From: CAWDYA01 sp963806495
GTDB taxonomy: Bacteria; Acidobacteriota; Polarisedimenticolia; JACPZX01; DASXTC01
NCBI GenBank assembly: GCA_963806495.1
Contig: CAWDYA010000010.1
Coordinates: forward strand, 62,001-126,000
Length of the DNA: 64,000 nt
Direction: 5' to 3'
This document shows, piece after piece, positions 51,168-60,026 of this stretch. The number at the start of each line of letters is the position of its first letter. Within the stretch, counting starts at the first letter, position 1. The notes beneath the pieces are model-generated. The model worked only from the letters and a program-made list of their open reading frames with translations, was not told the origin of the DNA and did no database searches. The position numbers and the translations under genes are program-made.

Positions 51168-52369
51168 CCGCGGGCCTGGCCCTCGGTCTGGCTGCAGGCA
51201 CTCCGGTCGCACCCGCCGCCCCGGCACCTGTGCGCGTCCGGATCGTCTCCCCGGCGCCCGGGGACACCCTGCTCGGCCGCAGCGATATCGTGATCGAGGC
51301 CTCGCCCCCGGACCACGGCACCATCCTCAAGGTGGAGATCTACGCCGACGACCGGCTGGTGGCGACGCTGCTCGACCCGCCCTACCGCCTCACCTGGGAC
51401 GCCGGAGACAGCACCCGGGCGCGCACCATCCGTGTCCGCGCCTACGCTTCGGACGGGACCATCGCGTCGGACCGCGTCACGACCCGCGAGCTTCGAGGCG
51501 TGCAGCACGCCCGTGTCACGCTCGTCGAGGTGTACTGCACGGTGCGTGACGGGCAGGGGCGCTACATCATGAATCTGGGCAAGGACGACTTCACCGTTCT
51601 CGAATCGGGTGTTCCCCAGCCTATCGCCGTCTTCTCAGCCGATCGCAAGCCGGTGCACCTCGTGCTGCTGTTCGACGCCAGCAACTCGATGGCCGGCGAG
51701 GGCAAGCTCACAACGGCCCAGGAGGCCGCCATCGGGTTCGTCGAGGCCCTCGAGCCCGGAGACACCGCCGCCCTGATCACCTTCAACGATACACCGGTGC
51801 TGCTCGAGAAGCCGACCGCGGACAAGCAGGCGCTCGAGGAGGCGATCATGTCGATCGAGGCGAAGGGGGGGACGGCGCTCTACGACTCGATCATGGCGGC
51901 TGTGGACCAGGTCAAGGGAGTCGAGGGGCGCAAGGCGATCATCCTGCTGTCCGACGGAAGGGACGAGTCGGTGGACGGCCTCGGCCCGGGCTCGATCACC
52001 ACGTTCGAGGAATCGCTCGACGCGATCCTGCGCACCGAGACGGCCGTGTACGCGGTCGGCACGGGGGACCATCTCGAGGAGGAGAAGGACTACTATCATC
52101 GCCGCACCCTCGGCGAGATCCTCGGCACGCTCGCCGACCGCAGCGGAGGCCGCGCCTGGTTCGTCCGGAAGGCCTCGAAGCTCAAGGGCGCCTACCGCGC
52201 GATCGAGGACGAGCTGCGGCATCAGTACACGCTCGCCTACTACCCCCCGGCCGAGGCCCCGTCCACGAAGCGCCACGACCCGTCGGGTCGCGACTGGCGG
52301 CCGATCGAGGTCAGGGTGTCGCGGTCCCGGTCGCGTGTCACCGCGCGCGCCGGATACTACGCGAGATAG
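51110..52369 (+). CDS. Secreted VWFA-related protein of acidobacterial type
   Basis: About 419 residues from GTG 51110, overlapping proS by 58 bases in another frame. Signal near residues 18-40, then a bacterial Ig-like domain (VRIVSPAPGDTLLGRSDIVIEAS), then a von Willebrand A domain with the metal site LLFDASNSMAG. It matches the VWFA-related family found mainly in Acidobacteria, with VYCTVRDGQGRYIMNLGKDDF just before the domain and RHQYTLAYYPP after it. Probably a periplasmic or outer-surface adhesion or assembly protein. Confidence 0.87.
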   Translation: MSRLRRRLGAPGRVRTGLLTAGLALGLAAGTPVAPAAPAPVRVRIVSPAPGDTLLGRSDIVIEASPPDHGTILKVEIYADDRLVATLLDPPYRLTWDAGDSTRARTIRVRAYASDGTIASDRVTTRELRGVQHARVTLVEVYCTVRDGQGRYIMNLGKDDFTVLESGVPQPIAVFSADRKPVHLVLLFDASNSMAGEGKLTTAQEAAIGFVEALEPGDTAALITFNDTPVLLEKPTADKQALEEAIMSIEAKGGTALYDSIMAAVDQVKGVEGRKAIILLSDGRDESVDGLGPGSITTFEESLDAILRTETAVYAVGTGDHLEEEKDYYHRRTLGEILGTLADRSGGRAWFVRKASKLKGAYRAIEDELRHQYTLAYYPPAEAPSTKRHDPSGRDWRPIEVRVSRSRSRVTARAGYYAR

Positions 52370-52375
52370 GCCGGG

Positions 52376-53944
52376 CTAGCGGAAGCCCGCCTGCCGCAGG
52401 AGGGCCGCGATCCCCTCCGCCCTTCCCTTCACGACACCGTAGGCTGCCAGGTAACGCGGGTCGTTTCGCAGCCCGTCGAACTCGCTGAGGTTCTCGACCC
52501 CCCAGGCATCACAGTTGCCCGCCGTCGCCGACAAGGACAGCCAGGTCAGCGCTCCATCGCCGTCCCCGAGGCTGCCCAGCGCCCGGGCCACCAGCCCGGC
52601 ATAGTCCCAGTCCTGCGAATAGGCGACCCGGTTCCTCTCGATGATCCGCGACACGGCGGCAGGGTCGCCGAGACGCGCGTGCGCCAGAAGCGCGATCAAC
52701 TCCATGTAGTCCCGGTTGGACGAGACCTGCTCGAGCCGGGCGGCCCAGCGCAGTCCCTGGGCCGGTTCCCCCATCATGTAGGAGAGCACGCCGAGCTGCA
52801 TCGCGGTCGGCTCAATCGAGATCCCAGACTCGCGCCGCCTGATGACCTCGCCCTCGAGTCGCTCCTTCAGCTCGTCCAGCGTCCCCTCGCGCTCGTGCTG
52901 ACGCAGCAGGACCCACCCGAGATCCATGGTCGGGTCGAGCGTTTCGATCCGGCCGATCACGTCGGGGAACGACTCTCCCATCCCCACCGTGTTGAGGAGG
53001 ATCGCCACCCATCGCAACGCAGGCGTGTTGTCGGGGTCCAGCTTCAGCGCGTGCAGCAGCTCACGTGTCGCCTCGACCGAGCGGCCCTTCATCAGAAGCG
53101 ACTGGCCGAGCGCGAAGTGCCCCGCCGGGTCGGATTCCTCGAGATAGATGGCGCGGCGCGCGCTGGTGACCCCCCGATCGAGCCAGACCGTCCCTTCCCC
53201 CAGCCCCGTCAGGAACATGCTGTTGCTCGCCTCGGCGAGCGACGCGTGGGCCCGGGCGAACAGCGGGTCCAGTGTTACCGCCTGCTCGAGCAGGCCGACC
53301 GCATCAGCCACGACGCCGCTCTGGCCCGTGGCGAGCTTCCCCTGCGCCAGGAGCCAGAGATAGTGCGCGGTGGCGTTGCTGCCGAGACGCGTGCCCGTCG
53401 TGAAATCGGTTCCCGCGATCGGTCCGGGCGCGAGGGCGGTTGCGGCCGCAGCGGCGAGCGCCTCCTCCGCCGGGATCAATCCCTCGACGCTGGTCTCGAG
53501 GTCGCGGGCCCAGATCACGAACCCATGCTCGGCGTCGAGGACCTGAGCGGTGAGCTTGATGACGTTGTCCGACTGGCGATAACGGCCCACGAGGGCGGCC
53601 CCCGCCCTGGCCCTCTGCGCCGCTACCGCCGGATCGCTCGTTCCCGCGGTGGCGCTCAGCGAAGCGCTCAGGGGACGCACCGTCATCCCGGGCACACGTG
53701 ACAGCCTCATGATGATGCTGTCGGCGAGTCCGATGCCGAACGCCGGATCGGCATCCCCGGGCGTCATCGGCACGAAGGGCAGCACCAGGAGCACCGAGCG
53801 ATCCGCGGACGCGATGGCCGGGGCGGCCCGGCTCCTGTCGGCCGTCAGCAGGAGCGCGAAGTAGAACACGGCCAGCAACGCGGCCGCGGTGGCCACCGAC
53901 GCGATCGCGTACGCCGTCAGGCGGCGCCCGGACGCACCGGGCAT
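52376..53944 (-). CDS. Membrane-anchored TPR protein paired with the pseudokinase
   Basis: 522 residues from ATG 53944, which shares ATGA with the pseudokinase stop. One membrane helix near residues 8-32 is followed by a domain (SVLLVLPFVPMTPGDADPAF to DAEHGFVIWARDLETS) that parallels the C-terminal domain of the pseudokinase. TPR-like repeats follow to the end, such as AGHFALGQSLLMKGRSVEATRELLHALKLDP. It is probably the sensing or effector partner. Domains like this follow kinases and adenylate cyclases in Acidobacteria and related bacteria. Ligand unknown. Confidence 0.78.
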   Translation of the reverse strand: MPGASGRRLTAYAIASVATAAALLAVFYFALLLTADRSRAAPAIASADRSVLLVLPFVPMTPGDADPAFGIGLADSIIMRLSRVPGMTVRPLSASLSATAGTSDPAVAAQRARAGAALVGRYRQSDNVIKLTAQVLDAEHGFVIWARDLETSVEGLIPAEEALAAAAATALAPGPIAGTDFTTGTRLGSNATAHYLWLLAQGKLATGQSGVVADAVGLLEQAVTLDPLFARAHASLAEASNSMFLTGLGEGTVWLDRGVTSARRAIYLEESDPAGHFALGQSLLMKGRSVEATRELLHALKLDPDNTPALRWVAILLNTVGMGESFPDVIGRIETLDPTMDLGWVLLRQHEREGTLDELKERLEGEVIRRRESGISIEPTAMQLGVLSYMMGEPAQGLRWAARLEQVSSNRDYMELIALLAHARLGDPAAVSRIIERNRVAYSQDWDYAGLVARALGSLGDGDGALTWLSLSATAGNCDAWGVENLSEFDGLRNDPRYLAAYGVVKGRAEGIAALLRQAGFR

Positions 53945-55080
53945 CAGGGGACCCACGGCGCCCGGAATGCCTCCGACGCGATCGTCTTCGCCACCCCCTC
54001 GCGTATCCGCCGGGAGGCCGTTTCGAAATCGGGACCGTCCGAATCGATCGTACGGGTCCAGATCGTCGCCCCCGTGCGGACATCCTCGAGCCGGAGCCTT
54101 GCGCGCCAGGCACCGCCCGCGACCAGCAGATCGCCCGAGAGGACCCGATCGACGCCGAGGGCGCGGCCCGCGGCCACCGGGTCCACGGCGGCGCCGGCAA
54201 AGCCGGCGATTGACTCCGTCGGCCTGACCTTGACCAGATCCGACTGTCCCAGCACCGTGATGATGCCGTCGGCAATCGTCAGGCCGGGGTCGGCCGGGCC
54301 GCCGGCGCCGACCGGACCCCCGGTCGACAGAGGAAGGACCGCGAGGGTCGTCCGATCCGGTCTGCCGGTGCCGGTCGTCTTCGGGAGCGACATCTGGTGA
54401 GCGACCCCTGTCGCCAGGGCCAGGCAGGCGACCAGCGCCGCGGCCATCGCCGCGCCCGGTCCGAAGGCGTGACTGCGGAAGGAACCCGGGCGCACAGCGG
54501 CGCCTGGTCGCGATCGCCCTGCAGCCAATCGCGCCGGGGGCGGCGGCGCACCCATGAGCGCGGCGAGTCTCTCGAGCGCCTCACAATCGGCCCGTCGCCC
54601 CTCGGACTCGCCGGCCGGCCGCGCGAGCCCGAAGTCGAGCAGGAGGGTGCCGCCGCCCGCATCGAGATAGACGTTGGAGGGAGCCAGGTTCCGGTGAGAG
54701 ACGCCCGCCGCGTGCGCATCATCGAGGGTGTCGGCGACCGACGCGGCGATGCCGGCCGCCTCGCGCCCCGGGACCGGCCCGCGCAGGAGCCGCTCGGCCA
54801 GAGTCTCCCCCTCGAGGAGTACCATGGCCGCGCCCGTCACGGAGGGAGTGGCGATCACCTCCACCAGCGGCGCCAGCCCCCCAATCGGAAGAGCGCCCAG
54901 GGAGCGGGTCGCCTCCAGGAAGGTGCTCCGACGCACCGGGTCGGCATGCACCTCCGGATGCAGGACCCGCAGCGCCACCATCCTGCCGCAGCGGAGCCTC
55001 ACGGCCCGGTAGACGGTCCCGGAGGATCCGCGTCCGAGGACGGAGTGGATACGGTATCCTTCGAGACACGGGCCAATCAC
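53944..55080 (-). CDS. Serine/threonine pseudokinase with membrane helix and extracytoplasmic domain
   Basis: 378 residues from GTG 55080, preceded by GGAG; the frame is open 18 codons further up. The glycine loop LGRGSSGTVYRA is intact, but the VAIK Lys is Arg 38 (MVALRVL) and the catalytic HRD is HRN at 129-131, while N136 and DFG (149-151) are kept. The kinase domain ends early, at about 180. A membrane helix near 210-235 is followed by TLAVLPLSTGGPVGAGG and ATIWTRTIDSDGP, a domain also in the next gene. Loss of Lys and Asp predicts no phosphotransfer. Confidence 0.8.
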   Translation of the reverse strand: MIGPCLEGYRIHSVLGRGSSGTVYRAVRLRCGRMVALRVLHPEVHADPVRRSTFLEATRSLGALPIGGLAPLVEVIATPSVTGAAMVLLEGETLAERLLRGPVPGREAAGIAASVADTLDDAHAAGVSHRNLAPSNVYLDAGGGTLLLDFGLARPAGESEGRRADCEALERLAALMGAPPPPARLAAGRSRPGAAVRPGSFRSHAFGPGAAMAAALVACLALATGVAHQMSLPKTTGTGRPDRTTLAVLPLSTGGPVGAGGPADPGLTIADGIITVLGQSDLVKVRPTESIAGFAGAAVDPVAAGRALGVDRVLSGDLLVAGGAWRARLRLEDVRTGATIWTRTIDSDGPDFETASRRIREGVAKTIASEAFRAPWVP

Positions 55081-55226
55081 GCGATTCTCCAGGGTTCGAC
55101 GGGGAATGCGGGGACGGCATGATGGTACGCCCACCCGCCGGGGGGGTCAATCCCCGGGTTGCGCGGGGGACACCCCTCCGATAAGATTTGCAGCCTGCCA
55201 CGGCTTTCGGAAGCACAAGGAGCCCC

Positions 55227-55880
55227 ATGCACACGGTCAGCAGCCTCGGTGGGCGCCTCGTCGTCCTCAACAGCATCCCCTTCGCCATCGAGGAGAAGCG
55301 CGTCCTCAGGGAGCTGCGCGTCCCCCGGATCAGCTTCGTCAAGGAGATGGAGGAAGAAGGCGTGGCGAAGGCGATCAAGCGGGCGATCAACGCCGCCTAC
55401 ACGCTGATCCACGGGCGCGGCTGCTACCGGACCTTCCGTGTCACCACGGTCCGCGAGGATCGGGTGACCATCGAGGGCTCGGAGACCCTGCTGACGGGCT
55501 CGAACATGGTCAAACTCCTCTCGAAGTCCGACCACGTCACGCTGCTGGCCGCGACCATCGGCGGCGAGCTCGAGACACGCGTGGACGATCTGAAGACCGC
55601 CCAGACCGCCGACGCCTACTTCCTGGACGTCGTGGGGGGCTGGATGGCCGATTACATGGCGGACCGAGTGGACGCGGTCGTCCAGACCGAGATCACGCGC
55701 AGCGGATACGCGCGGACGATGAGATACAGCCCGGGCTACGGCGACTGGGAGCTGCCCGTTCAGGCGGAGATGCTGCGGCTGCTGGAGGCGTCGACGATCG
55801 GCATCGACTGCACCGAGACCTTCATCCTCCAGCCCCGGAAGTCGGTGACCGCCGTCATCGGGTGGGAGCGGAAGGGATGA
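55227..55880 (+). CDS. Separate MetH activation-domain protein
   Basis: 217 residues from ATG 55227 after AAGGAG. The C-terminal part contains TMRYSPGYGDWELPVQAEMLRLL and FILQPRKSVTAVIGW, the SAM-binding activation domain of cobalamin-dependent methionine synthase, which reductively remethylates inactive cobalamin. LLAATIGGELE and FLDVVGGWMADYMAD precede it. Its stop overlaps the metH ATG (ATGA). In E. coli this domain is the C terminus of MetH; here metH lacks it. Confidence 0.9.
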   Translation: MHTVSSLGGRLVVLNSIPFAIEEKRVLRELRVPRISFVKEMEEEGVAKAIKRAINAAYTLIHGRGCYRTFRVTTVREDRVTIEGSETLLTGSNMVKLLSKSDHVTLLAATIGGELETRVDDLKTAQTADAYFLDVVGGWMADYMADRVDAVVQTEITRSGYARTMRYSPGYGDWELPVQAEMLRLLEASTIGIDCTETFILQPRKSVTAVIGWERKG

Positions 55881-58306
55881 TCCTCGAGAAGCTGAAGCAC
55901 GGGGTGATGATCCTCGACGGCTCCATGGGCGCGCTCCTCCAGGGACGCGGCCTGCCTTCCGGCTACGCGCCGGACCTCTGGAACCTCGAGAAGCCCGACG
56001 TGATCGTGGCCGTCCAGCGCGAGTACGCCGCCGCGGGCGCCGACATCCTGCTCACCAACACCTTCGGCGCGAGCCGGCGGCGGCTCGCCGAGTACGACGC
56101 GTACGACCGGCTCACCGCGATCAACGAAGCCGCGGTCGCCCATGCACGGAAGGCGGGCGACGGCCGGGCGCTCGTCGCCGGAGACATCGGCCCGTGCGGG
56201 ACGACGGTGCAGCCTTTCGGGGAGATCCCGTTCGCGGAGGCATACGAGATCTTTCTCGAGCAGGCCTCGGCCCTGGTGGCCGCCGGCGTCGACCTGATAG
56301 CCATCGAGACGATGTTCGACCTGCAGGAGATGAAGGCTGCGGTGATGGCCTGCAACGAGGTCCGCGGCCGTATCCCCCTGATGGCCTTCATGACCTTCAC
56401 ACAGGACGGGCTCACAGACACCGGGACCGATCCCCAGACCGCGGCCGCCGTGCTCGAAGGGCTCGGCGTCGACATCATCGGCGCGAACTGCTCGACGGGG
56501 CCCGAGCACATGCTCCCGGTGGTGAAGAAGCTCGCCACCTCGACCCGGTGCCCGATAGCCGTTCAGCCCAACGCCGGCCTGCCCGTGCAGAAGGGGGGCC
56601 AGACGATCTTCCCGATGGGCCCGGACGAGATGGCCGGGTTCGTGCCCCTGTTCCACGCCGCCGGCGCCGGCATCATCGGCGGATGCTGCGGCACCACCCC
56701 CGACTACATCGCGCGCGCCGCGCAGCTCGTCAGGGGAAAGCCGCCTGCCGCCCGCACCTGGGTCGACGGGACGCGGATCACCAGCCGGATGAAGACCGCG
56801 ATCATCGGCCCCGGCCACCCCTTCTGCCTCATCGGGGAGAAGATCAACCCCACGGGGCGCAGCAAGTTCGCCCAGGCGCTCACCGAAGGGAGGATGGACC
56901 GTGTGGTGGCCGAGGCCCGCAGGCAGTACGAGGCGGGGGCGACCGCCCTGGACGTCAATGTCGGGGTTCCCCTGACCGACGAGCCGGGGCTCATGGCCAA
57001 GGCGATCGCCGCCATACAGAACGTGGTCGACCTCCCCCTGGTGATCGATTCCTCGTACGTCGAGGCGCTCGAGCAGGGATTGATCAACTATCCGGGCAAG
57101 GCGCTCGTCAACAGCATCAACGCCGAACCTGAGCGCATCGAGCAGATCTTCCCGTTGGTGAAGAAATACGGCGCCGCCGTGATCGCCCTGTGCGCCGGAG
57201 ACGAGATCCCGGAGAAGGCGTCCGACCGCGTGCGTAACGCGGAGAAGATACTCGCCGAGGCCGAGCGCTACGGCGTCCGAAGGGATCAGATTGTCTTCGA
57301 CCCTCTTGCGCTCGTGGTGTCGGCGATGCAGACCGGCTCGGCCCAGACGCTCGAGACGATCCGGAGCATCACGAGAGAGCTGGGCTGCCCGACCTCTCTG
57401 GGGCTCAGCAACGTCTCTTTCGGCCTGCCGAACCGCCACCTCATCAACCAGACCTTCCTCTCGATGGCCGTGGCGGCCGGGCTCGACGCGGCCATCATGA
57501 GCCCGTACGAGGCCGAGCTCAAGCAGGCCCTCGGGGCGGCCGGCCTGTTCGCCGGGCGTGACCCGGACTGCAGAAGGTACATCGATCTGCAGACCGAGCT
57601 GCAGCACGAGAAGAAGACGCTGGCCGCCCTGGAGGCCGAGGCGCGCAAGCCGAAGACCACCGAGGAGCGGATCTACGAGGCGGTGGTCGAGGGCGATCGC
57701 GACAGCGTGGTCGGGCTGGTCAACGAGGCGCTGGCCGAAGGGTCCGACCCGTTCCACCTGTTCGTGGACATCATGACACCCGCGATCCGCCACCTGGGCG
57801 ATCTGTTCGGGGCGCGCAAGAAGTTCATCCCGCATCTCGTCGCCGCGGCCGACACCATGAAACGGGGCGTCGCGATCCTGACTCCCCTGCTCGAGGCGAG
57901 CGGGCAGGTCGAGCACAAGGGCACCATCGTGATGGCCACCGTCAAGGGGGATATCCACGACATCGGCAAGAGCGTCTGCGCCATCATGCTGCGGAACTTC
58001 GGCTTCACCGTGCACGACCTGGGCCGCAACGTCCCCCTCGAGACGATTCTCGAGGCGGCCCGCGAGCACCGCGCCGACATCATCGGGCTCTCCGCGCTCA
58101 TGACCACCACCATGATGCAGATGAAGGTGGTGGTGGATGCCGTCAGGGAGCAGGGACTCCCGCACCGCGTCCTCGTGGGCGGCGCGGTGGTGACACCACA
58201 TTTCGCGTCCGAGATCCGCGCCGACGGCTACTCGAAGGACGTCGGCGACTGCGTCCAGGCCGCCGAGGCCCTGCTCGAGGGCCGGACGGTGGGTCTCTCG
58301 GGCTGA
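55877..58306 (+). CDS. metH: Cobalamin-dependent methionine synthase without activation domain
   Basis: 809 residues (E. coli MetH: about 1227). Domain 1, homocysteine binding: DGSMGALLQGRG, GANCSTGPEHM and GGCCGTTPDY with zinc Cys. Domain 2, pterin: LIGEKINPTGRSKFAQAL and ALDVNVGVP. Cap and cobalamin domain: VKGDIHDIGKSVCAIML with the cobalt-ligating His, and GLSALMTTTMMQMK. The activation domain is absent but is encoded by the gene directly upstream, which overlaps by ATGA. It makes methionine from homocysteine and methyl-THF and needs B12. Confidence 0.96.
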   Translation: MILEKLKHGVMILDGSMGALLQGRGLPSGYAPDLWNLEKPDVIVAVQREYAAAGADILLTNTFGASRRRLAEYDAYDRLTAINEAAVAHARKAGDGRALVAGDIGPCGTTVQPFGEIPFAEAYEIFLEQASALVAAGVDLIAIETMFDLQEMKAAVMACNEVRGRIPLMAFMTFTQDGLTDTGTDPQTAAAVLEGLGVDIIGANCSTGPEHMLPVVKKLATSTRCPIAVQPNAGLPVQKGGQTIFPMGPDEMAGFVPLFHAAGAGIIGGCCGTTPDYIARAAQLVRGKPPAARTWVDGTRITSRMKTAIIGPGHPFCLIGEKINPTGRSKFAQALTEGRMDRVVAEARRQYEAGATALDVNVGVPLTDEPGLMAKAIAAIQNVVDLPLVIDSSYVEALEQGLINYPGKALVNSINAEPERIEQIFPLVKKYGAAVIALCAGDEIPEKASDRVRNAEKILAEAERYGVRRDQIVFDPLALVVSAMQTGSAQTLETIRSITRELGCPTSLGLSNVSFGLPNRHLINQTFLSMAVAAGLDAAIMSPYEAELKQALGAAGLFAGRDPDCRRYIDLQTELQHEKKTLAALEAEARKPKTTEERIYEAVVEGDRDSVVGLVNEALAEGSDPFHLFVDIMTPAIRHLGDLFGARKKFIPHLVAAADTMKRGVAILTPLLEASGQVEHKGTIVMATVKGDIHDIGKSVCAIMLRNFGFTVHDLGRNVPLETILEAAREHRADIIGLSALMTTTMMQMKVVVDAVREQGLPHRVLVGGAVVTPHFASEIRADGYSKDVGDCVQAAEALLEGRTVGLSG

Positions 58307-58346
58307 CGGCGGCCCCTCCCCTTTCCCCCGGCCTCGCACCTGATGC

Positions 58347-58352
58347 TAGAAT
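58347..58352 (+). promoter_or_regulatory. Extended -10 element of the efp gene
   Basis: TGCTAGAAT with TAGAAT at 58347-58352, 36 bases before ATG 58389; GGAGAG lies between. Confidence 0.55.
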
Positions 58353-58388
58353 TGCGGCTTACCGGAACCTGGAGAGCCATACCCCATC

Positions 58389-58967
58389 ATGATCACCACG
58401 AGCGATTTCAAGAAGGGTCTGCGGATCCTGATCGACCGCGAGCCGTACGAGGTCATGGACTACACCGTGCAGAGCCCCACGGCGCGCGGATCCGCAACGC
58501 TGGTGCGCACGAAGATCCGGAACATCCTGACCGGTTCGGTCTTCGACCGGACCTTCAAGTCCGGCGAGAAGTTCGAATCGCCGGACCTGCAGCTCCGGCC
58601 TGTCCAGTTCCTGTACCGCGACGGCACCGACTACCACTTCATGGACAACGAGAGCTACGAGCAGTTCCACATGGCCGGGGATCAGCTCGGCGACAAGGCA
58701 CTCTGGCTCACCGACGGCTCGCCCGCCCGTTCGGTCATCTTCAACGGCTCCGTGGTCGGCATCGAGCTGCCGCAGTTCATGGAATTCGAGATCAGCGAGA
58801 CCGAGCCCGCCGTCAGGGGCGACACGGCCTCGGGGCGCGTCATGAAGGAAGCGGTGATTGCCACGGGCGCCACGGTCCGCGTCCCGCTCTACATGGAGCG
58901 CGGCGAGCGGATCCTCGTCGCGACGGAAACCGGCGAGTTCGTCAAGCGGGTCACCGGAAAACCATGA
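58389..58967 (+). CDS. efp: Elongation factor P, EfpL/YeiP-type loop
   Basis: 192 residues with the EF-P three-domain layout. The tip of the N-terminal loop, where E. coli EF-P has the modified Lys 34, reads QSPTARGSATLVRTK with Arg 33, as in EfpL/YeiP (QSPTARGAATL), not the KPGKG loop of EpmA-modified EF-P. IRNILTGSVFDRTFKSGEK and YHFMDNESYEQF follow. It relieves ribosome stalling on polyproline and similar motifs. Its stop overlaps the ATG of the next gene (ATGA). No epmA, epmB or earP is in the window. Confidence 0.92.
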   Translation: MITTSDFKKGLRILIDREPYEVMDYTVQSPTARGSATLVRTKIRNILTGSVFDRTFKSGEKFESPDLQLRPVQFLYRDGTDYHFMDNESYEQFHMAGDQLGDKALWLTDGSPARSVIFNGSVVGIELPQFMEFEISETEPAVRGDTASGRVMKEAVIATGATVRVPLYMERGERILVATETGEFVKRVTGKP

Positions 58968-60010
58968 GCCGCCCGCGGCAGCAGGCCACCGTCTGCATCT
59001 ACGGTCTCGGCGGCATCGGGGCCGCGACGGCCCGGATGCTGCTCGGCATGGAGGATGTGCGGATCGTCGCCGCCATCGACACCGACCGGTCGAAGGCGGG
59101 GCGGGACCTGCGGTCGCTCCTCCGGCTCAGGGGCGCCTCCGGTGTGATCGTCTCGGCGGACGCCGTGTCGACACTGCGCCGCACCGAGCCCGACGTGGTG
59201 ATCCACTCCACCGGGTCCCGGCTGCTGGAGATCGCTCCGCAGCTCGAGCAGATCATCGACGCGGGTATCCCCTGTGTGACGTCGTCCGAGGAGATGGCTC
59301 TGCCGGATGACATCGACCCGGCCACCGCGGAGCGTCTCGATCAGCGGGCCCGGGCCCGCGGCGTGGCTCTGCTGGGCGCCGGCGTGAACCCCGGCTTCGC
59401 CATGGATGCCCTCGTCCTGGCGCTGTCGGGAGCCACCTGCAAGGTGACGCACATCTCGGTGGAACGGGTGCTCGACCCGCTGAGCCGGCGCCGCGCCTTC
59501 CGATCGAAGGTGGGCCTGGGCCTGACCTTCGCGCAGGCCTCCCGTCTCGTCGAGCAGCGCAAAATGGGGCACGTGGGCCTGCGCCAGTCGGCCCTGCTCG
59601 TCGCCCGCGGCATGGGCTGGAGCCCGGACCGCGTCGACGAGGAGGTGGAAGTGCTGTGCGAGACCGCCGTGCCCGCGAAGCGCTCCCGGCGCCGGATGCG
59701 TCCCGACGCCCCCGTGGTCGGCCTGCACCAGACCCTCTCCGCGCGTCAGGGCCGCCGGGAGCTGGTTCGTATGGAGATGCTGATGGCCGCCGGTGTGGAG
59801 GCGCCTCACGACGCCGTGATCATCAACGGGGAGCCGGATCTCAACCTGTGGGTGCAGGGGGGCATCCCCGGCGATCAGTCCACCGTCGCCTGTCTCATCA
59901 ACGGCATGTGGAAGGTCCTGGCCGCTCCTCGACCCGGCCTCCTGACACTGCTGGATCTTCCGCTGCGCGCCTCGCGACCCGGCGCACCGGCGGCCGTGCC
60001 TCATTCATGA
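58964..60010 (+). CDS. DapB-fold dehydrogenase (2,4-diaminopentanoate dehydrogenase-like)
   Basis: 348 residues. The N-terminal Rossmann motif is VCIYGLGGIGAATARMLL, then VIHSTGSRL, CVTSSEEMALP and GAGVNPGFAMDALVLAL, as in 2,4-diaminopentanoate dehydrogenase and dihydrodipicolinate-reductase-like proteins. The C-terminal domain has VEAPHDAVIINGEPDLNLWVQGG. It starts at ATG 58964 by ATGA overlap with efp, so is translated with it. Substrate uncertain; no ornithine-degradation neighbours are present. Confidence 0.82.
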   Translation: MSRPRQQATVCIYGLGGIGAATARMLLGMEDVRIVAAIDTDRSKAGRDLRSLLRLRGASGVIVSADAVSTLRRTEPDVVIHSTGSRLLEIAPQLEQIIDAGIPCVTSSEEMALPDDIDPATAERLDQRARARGVALLGAGVNPGFAMDALVLALSGATCKVTHISVERVLDPLSRRRAFRSKVGLGLTFAQASRLVEQRKMGHVGLRQSALLVARGMGWSPDRVDEEVEVLCETAVPAKRSRRRMRPDAPVVGLHQTLSARQGRRELVRMEMLMAAGVEAPHDAVIINGEPDLNLWVQGGIPGDQSTVACLINGMWKVLAAPRPGLLTLLDLPLRASRPGAPAAVPHS

Positions 60011-60026
60011 AGGGGGAAACGACATT

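Noticed and set aside
55760..58339. An 859-codon open frame on the minus strand opposite metH
   Set aside because: High-GC shadow: the sequence resembles no protein family, while the plus strand encodes a complete MetH.
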